In this document: in pieces, positions 45,464 to 56,430 of the stretch
Layout of the letters: every line of letters begins with the position of its first letter
Position numbering within the stretch: the stretch's first letter is position 1
NCBI GenBank assembly: GCA_963693365.1
Contig: CAVNZM010000001.1
Span: forward strand, 17,112,001-17,176,000
DNA from: Amoebidium appalachense
Lineage: Eukaryota > Ichthyosporea
DNA length: 64,000 bases
Reading direction: 5' to 3'
Notes under the pieces: model-generated
What the model saw: only the letters and a program-made list of their open reading frames with translations
What the model was told of the DNA's origin: nothing
The model's database searches: none
Position numbers and translations under genes: made by a program

Positions 45464-45761
45464 CACGCGTCAGAAGCACAGGTGCACACACGAATACGAA
45501 CCGTCATGCAAACATATATATGTGTGTGCGCTGTGCCCTGAACACCTACTCTTGAGAAGAGAGGAGGGTGTGTGTGTGTGTGTGTGTGTGTTTGGAGGGG
45601 GTGGGACTGTGCAGACAGAGTCAAACAAAAGAGAAAGGCACACCACCTGGCCTTTACTGTGTGACTGTATGCATGCGTGCAGTTGCACCTTCTTACCATG
45701 CTCTAACTGTTTCACGTTGAAGCACTCGTTTTCTTTTCAGTAAGTCTGTTTATTTCCACTT

Positions 45762-45797
<36 letters not shown>

Positions 45798-46107
45798 CCC
45801 CTCCCCCACCACCACCACCACCATACGCGCGCGCACACACACACACACGCACGCACGCACAAAAAACACAGGCACACCGGGTGCTGCTGGGCATGCAGCC
45901 ACAGCCAGTAAGGTTGCTGGGCCCGTGTCCAAACCCATCACGGCATCAGCCATCAAGTTCAAAAGCCCCCTGACCTTCAAGAAGCTGCCCCCTGCTGGCA
46001 AGGTTGGTTGGTGATGGGGTGCTGCGATGGGGTCCCTTTCTTTTTCGGTTGCATGCAAGCCAAGCTGAGCGTCCCACTTCTCTCCTCCCTTTCGCCCCCT
46101 TCCCCCC

Positions 46108-46152
<45 letters not shown>

Positions 46153-48939
46153 ACACACACACACCACCCGAACCAACACAAACACACGCACACAGCACGC
46201 GCGTACACACACACACACAGGGGCAGGGGGTGGGGGGAAGGGAGGAGGGAGGGAAGGGGGTTGATCAACCGGCAAGGGGTGGGTGTGTGTTTGTGTGTGT
46301 GAACGGAGGGGTGGGGGATGGGGATGGGGGAGAATAATGCAGTAAGTAATGCTGGGCTTTGAGCACTAGCCCGTGTGCATGAACAGACCATTCTAGGGGA
46401 CAGTGATGCCCTGGTGCGAGGCAACTCCACCCCCACAAAGCTGCCCCCGTCCATCACACTCACACCTGCAAAAGGTATGACTACTCCCCCCCCCCCCCCC
46501 CCCCCCCCCCCCTACATGCGCACGTACACAAGCACAAACACACACACACACACACACGGGTACCGTATAACCATCAGCCCCGTCTCCCAAATAACACACA
46601 CAAATAGGCAAAACGACACACAACCCATCCACCCTGGCTGACTTCAGTGTACGTGTTTTGTTTTGTCTCTGGAGGCATGTGTAGACATCCACTGATGGAG
46701 TGCATGTGAAATGTGAATTGATGCTCTACATGTGTGCTCCATCCCCCCCCCCCCCCCCCCCCCCTCCCCCCCCTCTCTCTCTCTCTCTCTTTCTCCCCCT
46801 ATCTCCCGAAGTGGACCCCCCCCCTCCCCCTCTCTCTTCGTCTTTACATGCATGCACACAGTGGTTGGCTGCATGGCCGCACAGTGCATTAAGACCATGT
46901 CTGCCGTGGGAACAATCCAATCAGTTCTTGCGTATGTATTAAGACCATGTCTGCCGTGGGAACAATCCAATCAGTTCTGGCGTATGCGTGTGTGGAGGGG
47001 AGGGGGAGGGGGGGTTGTGGGGGGAGGGGGGGGGGGGGGGGACTTCTGTAAGTGTTGGTACAGTGCACTTGTGTTTGTGTTGAATTCTATACTGACTCGT
47101 ATGTGCAGAGGGTGAGGTGCAGCCAGAGACAAAGTCGACTGGCAGCTGCCTCAAGAAGACAGGCCTGAAGGTGCATGCCCCCCCATAGGAAGCACATGCA
47201 CATGCACACACACGCGCACATGCGCACGCTCACCTGCCCTGTTAGCCGTGCACACCACGACCGAGAACTCTACCCACTCCTTGGGCCAACACCAAATCAG
47301 TCCCATTATATATTCCCTCCTTTCGTGCCCAGAAAATACACTATTCACTACCACCTGCCATAGACACTGCAACATATAGTGCCCATAATTGTGGCAGCTG
47401 CTGATAGATGTGAAATTTGACTTACAAGGGGGATTTATTTGCTCTAGACGGCTGAGAACAAGAAGGTGGTGTTTGGACCCCCCCTCTCCCCCGAGGAATT
47501 TGACAAGCACCTGCCCCCCGACACCCCCATCAAGAGAGGGGAGCTGCCTCCGGGCAGTGACAAGAAGCGCAGATCTCCAAAGGTAGTGAAAGACCTCCCC
47601 TCCCTGTCCCTCTCCCGTCTCCCCCGCTAAAAACAAAAGAAAGAGAAATCAAGTTCTGGTTTACAGAGTCTATATTTTTACTTAACCATCGATTGGGGTC
47701 ACTGCTCTTCGTGTGCATAATATGGTTCCACTCCGTTTTTCGGTGGCACATTCTCACACAGAAAGAGAAGATAAAACCATGGGCGGGAGGAAGGGGAAGA
47801 AGGAAGAGGAGGGGAAATAAAAATCAAAGCAACACACCCATTCCAGTCTTTTTAATTCTGGGCACCGATTGGCTGACCGTCACGTTTTCCTCCAGGACCC
47901 CAACCGGATCCAGCAGCTTCTGGATGCAACAAAGGGTGCATGGGGCCCACCCCCAAAGGATGAGGACGAGGATGAAGAGAGCGAGGATGAAAGTATCGAG
48001 GATGATGGGGAGGAGAGTATCGAGGATGATGAGGAAGAGGAGGAATTGATGGAGGATGCAGTTGATGACGGTGAGTGATGTGTGTGGGTGTGTGTGTGGG
48101 TGTTTTGCGCTTTGTGCATGTGTGTCGGTCTGGGTGGGTGGGTGGGTGTGAGTGGACGGGTGTTTGGATGGGTAAGTGGGTAGAAGGTGCACTCGTGTGT
48201 TTAGGAGGTTTGAGAGTGCAGACAATCGAAATCAGTAGTGTAGCCTCTTTGCAGGGGGGAGGGGGTAAGGGGGGGGGGGGGAGGGGGTTGTTACACGTGA
48301 TTGAACTCCTCTCTAGTCAACACCAACATCCCCGTACAGTCCGCTTCATCAAAGACACTGACACCTCCTTATGAACCCATCACTAACCTCCGTCTTTATC
48401 CTTCTCTCCCTTTTCAAATCCCCCCCCCCCCCCCGGGGGCCAATCACGATTACGATCACCACATACACATACACATATTACACGTTATGCAGTAGCCAAT
48501 GAAACCTTCGAGACCGAAATCCCCGAGGAGATGAGTGAAACGAAGGAGGATGAAGAGAACGAGGAGGAGGAGGAGCAGTGGAAGGATGCCGTGGAGGAGT
48601 TAGAGCACATAAGGGCCACTGCAAAGGCAGGCACCGAGGATGATGGTACGATAGAACCCCCCTGTGCATGGAAGTTTGGTCGGAAAAGTGGGGGGGGGGG
48701 GGGGGGGGGGAGCCATGACGTGTATTTTAGGGTTGGGTGAATTTTCTTTCCTTATCCATTACCCAGACACGGTCTCTGAGGAGTTGGTTTTAATGTATTG
48801 TGGGTAGCAAGAAGAGAATCTTGGCATTCCCCCCCCCCCCCCTTCTTCCATCACCACGCTCATTCGAAGGGCTGTCCTTGATGTGGTTACTGACATACCC
48901 CCCTTACTTCTTCGTTTTGCTCTCCATTTATTTCTTCCA

Positions 48940-48980
<41 letters not shown>

Positions 48981-49401
48981 CGAGACGGAGGGAGAGGAGA
49001 GCACGGAGGCAGGGGACCAGCAGGCCAAGACACCCTCACGTGAGGAGGTGCCCACGGGGGTGACTCTTCGGCCAAAACTTAAAACCCCCCTCAGGCAAGA
49101 CATTGCACAGGGTGTTACGCTCAAGCCCCTCGTCAAGAAGGCCCTTAAAACCCCCCTGGCAAAGGTACATTTTGCATTCTAAATTTCTCTTAGTGCATGA
49201 TTATGGCTGCTTCTGTGTGATAATTGTGATTGAATGCGCTTGGTCTCATTTCTTTCTTTGTGCCTCTTTGGTTTGTCACTGCGCCAGCAACGATATGTGT
49301 TTAAATTCTCTTGCCCTATGGCTGCATACTTATAACGTTTCTGGGTAGCTGATAATGAAGGGTATGTCCTAACTATATGTTGTTTTTCACTCTACGTCCA
49401 G

Positions 49402-49437
<36 letters not shown>

Positions 49438-50727
49438 GGGGAGGGGGGGGGGGGGGGTTGCATATTTCATGCACTGATTTATGTGACTCATACTTGTTTG
49501 TGTAATTTCAGGACATCAAGGGGGGTGCCAAGCTGCGGGCCACCAAGAAACGTCTTCAGACCCCCGTCAGGGAGGAAATTGTCGTTGCAGCCCAGAACCG
49601 CGCTGCCGCAGTTGCCCTTAAGCTGCCCCCTGGCCGGAAATTGGCCACACCGGTTAAGGAGGCAATCGCCAAGAAACCGACGTTGAAGGAGACCAAGAAG
49701 AAGCTCCAAACGCCGGTGCGCGAGGAAATTCAGAAGGGGGTCGAGTTGAAGGAGACGAAAAAGAAGCTTCAGACCCCGGTAAGGGAGGAAATCCAAAAAG
49801 GGGTCGAATTGAAGGAGACGAAAAAGAAGCTTCAGACCCCGGTAAGGGAGGAAATCAAGGCCGGAGTGACGTTGCGCGAAACCAAGAAGAAACTGCAGAC
49901 GCCGGTAAGGGAGGAAATTAAGGCGGGGGTCGAACTCCGACAGACCAAGAAAAAGCTTCAGACACCCGTGCGTGAGGAAATTCAAAAGGGGGTGGAATTG
50001 AAGGAAACGAAAAAGAAGCTTCAGACCCCCCTGAGGGAGGAGATTAAGGCGGGGGTCGAGCTGAAAGAGACGAAGAAGAAACTGCAGACACCGGTCAGGG
50101 AGGAAATTAAGCAGGGGGTTACATTGAGAAAGACGAAGGAGAAATTACAGACCCCCCTTAGGGAGGAAATTAAGGCCGGAGTGGAGTTGAGGGAAACGAA
50201 AAAGAAACTGGCCACGCCGGTTCGGGAAGAAATTAAGGCAGGGGTGGAGTTGAAGGAAACGAAGAAGAAACTACAGACCCCCCTGAGGGAGGAAATTAAG
50301 GCCGGGGTGGAGTTGAAGGAAACGAAAAAGAAACTACAGACCCCCCTGAGAGAGGAAATTAAGGCCGGGGTGGAGTTGAGGCAGACAAAGAAGAAGCTGG
50401 CAACACCTGTGCGCGAGGTGTGTGTGCGTGCGTGTGTCTGTGCCCGCGTGTCCGGACATGTAGACTTGCAACCCACTTGTTGGATAGCTTGGATGCTGAC
50501 ATTGTTTGGTCTGCTTTGTTTTGATGTTACGTGGTGCGAAAACTCTGTTTCGTTTCCTCAACTTAGGTGATACCGGCCTTTGTAAGAGATCATGTGCTGA
50601 TTTTCTATACGTGTGTCTGTGTGTTTAGGGGGGCGGGGGGGGCTACGGGGTTACCAGGCAAGGTTACATACGATAGTGGAACGTTATCCCCACCTGTTCT
50701 TGATCTTCCCATACTCATTAGACCCCC

Positions 50728-50758
<31 letters not shown>

Positions 50759-51282
50759 ACATACACACGCACAGGCGATTCAAAAGGGGCTGAAGCTCCG
50801 CAGCACCCGGGAGCGTCTGGCCACCCCTGTGCGTGAGGCCATCGAGGGGAGGGTCCAACTCAAGTCCACAAAGGGTCCCACCATGGACCCCATTCTGCAG
50901 GTTGAAATTGCGGCCGGAATCACCCTCCGCTCCACCACCCGCAGCTTGGAGACACCAATCAGGGAGGAGATTGAGAAGGTGTGTGTGTGGATGCTTCCTC
51001 CCTCCCCCCCCCCCCCCCCTGCCTTCCCTTCACTTCACTTCACTTCCCTCCCCCGTCTTTTTCTCTAGTTTACCTGCAGGGCACCTCCATATTGGCATAG
51101 TGATGGGCAAAGGTGGTTAGCTTGTGGGTTGGAGGCAAGGGCATGTATTGGACACCCCTTCCCCTATGGGACCACCGCCACCACTACCACGCTCACACAC
51201 ACACACACACCACCACCACCACTCACACACACTCACACACGGCAAACCACATAAGTAGTAGCTAGTCGCTAACTCCCTCCCC

Positions 51283-51315
<33 letters not shown>

Positions 51316-51510
51316 ACCCCCTAGGGTGTGGCTCTTCGCAGCACCAAGCCCCCCAAGGTGTTGCCCACACCCCTGCGTGAGTCCATTGTGAGTGGTCAGG
51401 CCAAGCTGCAGGCCACAAAGAAGAAACTGGCCACCCCCCTGAGAGAGGACATAGCAAAGGGTGCACAGCTGAAGCATGTCGAGATTGGTGAGTTATCATT
51501 TCCCCAGCCT

Positions 51511-51542
<32 letters not shown>

Positions 51543-51916
51543 CCTCCCCTACCCCCAGATATGTGCGTGCGCGCACGCACACACACACACAGAAAAAGAG
51601 GGAGAGTAAATGCCACTGCGACCCACATCCCTCCCGCTCTTCAGGCCCGTAAGCTGGTGTGTGTCCATTTGAACTGTGGGGGTTTGTTGGTGGTTAACAT
51701 AGGCCGTAGCTCACCGTGCCTGCACCCTGCACCTACTTAGGAAACACACACAACCTGTGCTCCTTGCAGCACCCCCCAAGGCTATTCAGGTGCAAGTGTG
51801 CCTTGCTTGATTCAACTGTCCTCTTGTAACAATAGGTCCTTCCCCCCCCCCCCCCAAAAAAAAAAAAAAAAAAAAAAAAAAAAGCCCACCCACCTCACCC
51901 CTCTACGCGCGCGCGC

Positions 51917-51979
<63 letters not shown>

Positions 51980-52102
51980 CTGCACCTGGAATCGAGCCTG
52001 CTACTGCACCTGCCACTGTGGTTGAGACGGAGAGCACCGTGGCAGCCAATGAGGCGGTACAGACGGCCACAAAGACCAACAAGAGGGGTGCCAGGAAGGC
52101 AG

Positions 52103-52165
<63 letters not shown>

Positions 52166-53027
52166 AGGGCAGTGTTGATGGTGCGGGGGAAGGGGAGGGG
52201 GGTCTGACATGGATTCCTGTTTTGTTGCTGTTTCTGCCATGCATCCATTGATTGTTTCTTCTACCTAATGCTTTGAAGGGTGTGCTACTCTATCTATTCA
52301 CGAACTGATCCAAATTGAAAATATGTAATTCGATCAGATCGAATCTAATCGATTTCGTCCTGCACCCAGGCTACCCCCCAGCCCGCATCAGCACGGGGAC
52401 GTGGCCGTAAAGCAGCCAAAATCGAACCACAGCCCACAGATGCGACAGACAATATCCCCTCCCAGCCTACCCCCACCCCTACTATCACCGAGACAAACGA
52501 GACGAAGGTGGAAGGGGATGGAAAGGAGGAGAAGGTGCAAGACAAAGAGAAGGGGGCTGGGGTACGGGGACGCAAGCGCAAGCACCAGGAAGAGGGGGGG
52601 AGGGTGAAGCCAAGGTGGAGGTGGCGGTGGAGGCAAGCGAGCGCAGGTGTGTATGAGGGTTGGAGGTGGTGCGTGTGTGTATATGTGTGTGTGTGTGCTG
52701 GACAGGGGGGGTGGGGGGGTAGAATGGGACTTGTAGTTCTCATCTTTTTTCTGCTCTTGTTCGTGGAGGAGAGGGGGTAGGGATAGAAAGTTAGTGCCAA
52801 ACTTTAAGCGGCGCAACGTGTTGACTCCCCCCCCACCCCCCACCCACCCACCCCACCCCCTTTCCGCCTTCTTTCTTCTGTACGCGCACGCACACACCAC
52901 ACACACACACACACAGGGGCCGCAGCACACAGGCCTCCGAGCAGACCGAGCCCACGCCCCGGCCCAAGGCCAATGCCACACGGGGCCGCCGCGCTGCAAA
53001 GGACACCTCCCAGGAATCGTACGTGCC

Positions 53028-53070
<43 letters not shown>

Positions 53071-53199
53071 CACACACACACACACACCACCACCACCACC
53101 ACCGAGTTATGATTTCGAGAGAAGAAAATTACGAGGAGATGAAACTTAAGAAAAGCACATAGGCAAGGGGTGTCTGATGTTTTTGGGTGCAAGGCCAGA

Positions 53200-53232
<33 letters not shown>

Positions 53233-55762
53233 TTTTTTTTTTTTATACGCCACACACCCATGTACATGCATGTTATGGACATCTGCACGCAAATACTTAT
53301 CAAACAGACTCAGGGCTGAACCTAACCTTATATCTTTTACACCACCACCCCCATCCCCCCACCCCACCCCCACCCCCGGGGCATGCGCGCGCACACACAC
53401 ACTTTCTCTCTCTTTCTCTCTCACCCACCTATGCCCTTCCTTTTCTTCCTCCTCCACATTCCCGTACAGGACCGAGCAAGTCCCTACCTCTACCCCGGCA
53501 GTTGAGACCCCCCGTGCCGAAATTTCATCAGATGCACCCACTGTGATTCCGACCACCACCGAGGTGTCTGCCCAAGTCGAGGAGGTCAAACCGGAGGCGG
53601 TGTTCACAACAAAGGGGCGCAGGTGTGTGTGTGGGGGGGGGGAGGGGGAGGGGGGGGGGGGGGGGGGGGGGGGCATGTGACTTCCCCTGGGGCCTTTCTT
53701 AAGTGCTATGTAACCCACCGTTGAGCTATTTCTCTTTCCCTTTTGGATGTGGTTGAGCATGTGTGCGCCATGTATGGGTGTTTGTGTGAGTTATGGCGGT
53801 GAAGTAAGAAAATAAATTTGGTAGGTACAGTAGGCAAAGAATAGAAGCACGCTCAGAGATGTTTTTGCTCCCTCGACTGTCTTAGTCTTTTGTTCCCGTG
53901 CAAGTTTTATTCTTCCCCATTTCTGTATTGTCACTCGCTCACACTTGAACACACACACACACACACAGCGGCCGCAGCACACAGGCCTCCGAGCAGATCG
54001 AGCCCACCCCTCGGCCCAAGGCCAAGGCCACACGTGGCCGCCGTGCCGCAAAGGACACCCCCCAGGAGTTGTACGTGCCCGCCCCCCCTCCCTCCTCCCC
54101 CCCCCCCCCCGCCCACCAACACATCCACGTATCCACGCACCCACACACCAAATGAAGAAGGGGAGGGGGGAAGTTCGAACCAAAGAAAACGAAGGCACAC
54201 GCACACCACACCACGCCACCTCACCCCTGCCCGTTGACATGTTATGTAGTGCATGAGTTCATGCATACGCCATCATGTGACAGCTGCACCCATAGTACCA
54301 CCAAGTCTAACCCCCCCCCCCCCCCCCCCCCCCTCCCCCAAACACACACACACACACAAAACCATCACCACCCACCCAAAAACCGAACCACAACCCGCGC
54401 GTGCATGCACACACACACTACCCCCTCCCCCTGTCCTCCTTCTCTCTACAGAACCGAGACGGCTCCTACCGTTGTCCCCACCCCGGACATTTCCACCAAG
54501 GCACCCACCACTACCCCACCTGCCGAGGCCACCCCCACCCCAGCCACACAGACCCCCGTCGAACCCCTTGCAAAGAAAGCCGCGAGAGGGCGCAAATCCG
54601 CAAAGAAAGAGGTCGATGAAACCCCTCAACCGGCCCCAGTGGAAGCGGAACAGCCCCAGCAGGTTGAAATTGCGGCACCTGTCGTTGCAGTGGAACCCCC
54701 TGCTGCCAAGGGCAAGCCTGGCCGCAAGGGACGCGCAGCCGCAGTGGAAACCCCCTCGGTAGCCGATATTGGCCGGACAGAGACTTTCCAGGTGGAAAAA
54801 GACAAAGCACCCAAGCCCCGTGGCCGTGGTCGTGGTCGTGCGGCCGCAAAGGTTGAGGCAATTGTTCCGGAGGAGCCTTTGGTGCAAATTCAGACCGAAG
54901 CAGAGAAAAATCCCCCCGAGACCCAGGCGGAAAGCACAAAGGAGGTGGACGTTGTGGCCAAGAAGGGTGGTCGTGGGCGTGCCGCAGCAAAGAATGCCAA
55001 GCAGGCGGTTGAAAATGCAACCCCGGTGGAAACGGAAATTTCTGTCGAAGCACCCAAAGCCGTCGCCAAGGGCCGTGGGCGCAAGGTCAAAAGCCCCCTC
55101 GAGAGTGAAATTTCGAACCATGTTACAACTGCGGCTGCTGCCGTGGAGGTGGAAGGGGACAAGGATGCAGAGGTGAAGGAGGAGACGGGTGGTAGGGGCC
55201 GGAGAGGAAAGGCAAAGACGGTGGTGGTGGTTGAGGAGCCTCCCAAGAAGAGAGCACGCAGGTTGGTGTCAGTGAATTTAACGTAGAGATGGGGGGTCTA
55301 TGTAAATTGAGGATATTTAGTGGGCAGGGACGGGGTTGGTGAAGAGATTGGGTGGGGTGGGGGGGGGGGGGGGTCTTTTTACTTTATATGACCCAGTGGT
55401 GTGGCTGGCAGTAGGTGAATTTGTTTTTTGTTTTTTTTGTTTGTTGACTTGGGGGGGGGGGGGGGGGGGGGGGGGTCACGACGAGAAAATCAGCTTATAC
55501 TGGTATGGCCTGCCCTTTTTGCTAAACAGACCTACTCGCTGTAGATTTTTATGTTATTTTCGTCGTTGTAATTGAGAGTGAAGTACAGACAGCTCAGAGG
55601 GGATATGTTCTTCGCTTTGACTAACTGTGGGTGTTTGTGTGGTGCAGGGGTGCAGCAGCCACAGACAAGGAGAATGAAGAGGTGCCCAGTACGGGCCGTA
55701 AGGTGACCATTGTCGAAACAAATGAGCAGCACACAAACAAGCGCAAGGCTACATCGGGTATC

Positions 55763-55854
<92 letters not shown>

Positions 55855-56268
55855 CCTCGTCCCTTTCTCCTCTCATTCTCACTCCCATTCACCCTCTTTC
55901 TCTTTTCACTTTCACTTTTCCTTTTCCCATATCCCCTTCCTCTGCATCCCCTCCTTCCCCCTCCCCCCCCCCCCCCTGGAGAAGCGGGATGAAACACTCA
56001 TTATGGTAAAGTAAAAGTCGGTAGATCTTCCAAAAGAGGGCAACTGAAAAACATAGCAAATGATTACCATCCACATGCCGCTACTGCATGTTACATGTAA
56101 GTAGATGATATATTGGTAAGGCCCTTCCGTTTCCATCGGGCATGGCTGTTCTTTCCATGTTGGCAATCAAATGTTCCAATAGACCTTGCACATGACTAGT
56201 GCTATGTGAAACACTGTGCTGACTGGTATCCTCCTGCTACGTGTGTGTGTGTGTGTGTGTGTGTGTGC

Positions 56269-56308
<40 letters not shown>

Positions 56309-56430
56309 GCAAGAGCACACGGCCAGCCAAGCAGCTGCGCATTGACGAGGGGGCCAACATTGTGGTGCCCGTCACCCCACACGTCAAGAGGATGAGTGCC
56401 CGCCAAAAGTCCATGCACTGCGTCAACTAA
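42841..56430 (+). CDS. MKI67-like: Ki-67-like FHA protein with PP1-docking motif and CDK-site repeats
   Basis: Twenty-three exons: 42841-42926, 43438-43519, 44187-44309, 44831-44858, about 45270-45407, 45872-46002, 46387-46474, 47109-47170, 47448-47582, 47896-48071, 48493-48645, 48980-49164, 49512-50417, 50775-50978, 51325-51487, 51980-52104, 52370-52646, 52917-53018, 53470-53622, 53969-54070, 54452-55261, 55648-55757, 56309-56430; about 1,490 aa. Residues 1-97 are an FHA domain (TIGR, EHHCRLVV, TNVNGKPV). Exon 9 has KVVFGPPLSPEEFDKHLPP followed by TPIKRG, matching the PP1-binding module shared by animal Ki-67 and Repo-Man. Two very acidic exons follow, then 21-aa repeats with TP[VL]R CDK sites, then a Lys/Arg/Ala/Pro-rich half with AT-hook-like GRGR motifs and a KEN motif. 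The likely role is mitotic chromosome surface organisation and PP1 recruitment. One base seems missing in a G7 run at 52594-52600. Confidence 0.78.
46889..46988 (+). repeat. 50-base perfect-like tandem duplication in an intron
   Basis: A unit beginning ATTAAGACCATGTCTGCCGT is present at 46889-46938 and 46939-46988 with one difference, inside the intron before exon 8 of the Ki-67-like gene. Confidence 0.9.
49512..50417 (+). repeat. Coding array of 21-aa (63-base) repeats in exon 13
   Basis: Fourteen T-P-x-[R/K] units lie in this one intronless exon. Units 3-13 are exact 21-residue repeats of the form KETKKKLQTPVREEIQKG plus VEL; the first two and the last are divergent or partial. Changes are conservative: Val/Leu after TP, Lys/Arg at the first position, and Gln-Lys or Lys-Ala before Gly. 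Related degenerate units continue in exons 12, 14 and 15. Confidence 0.95.
51919..51979 (+). repeat. (CA)n array forming the 3' end of an intron
   Basis: About 30 CA repeats run straight into the CAG acceptor at 51977-51979 of exon 16 of the Ki-67-like gene. A 27-base A tract and C run precede it. Confidence 0.92.
52105..52162 (+). repeat. (GT)n array forming the 5' end of an intron
   Basis: The donor GT of exon 16 (exon ends at 52104) is the first dinucleotide of about 29 GT repeats. Confidence 0.92.
52850..54500 (+). repeat. Duplicated two-exon block in the Ki-67-like gene
   Basis: Exon 18 (52917-53018) and exon 20 (53969-54070) are both 102 bases, start GRSTQASEQ and end with a GTACGTGCC donor context, with about six residue differences. 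Both follow a (CA)n acceptor and precede C-rich intron sequence. The exons after them (19 and 21) begin alike (TEQVPTSTP and TETAPTVVPTP). The duplicated unit is therefore about 1 kb of exon-intron-exon. Confidence 0.85.
55767..55852 (+). repeat. 54-base C tract followed by (CA)n
   Basis: C run 55767-55820 continues into about 16 CA repeats ending in CATCC. It lies in the last intron of the Ki-67-like gene but is about 450 bases before the acceptor used, which follows a GT array instead. Confidence 0.85.
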
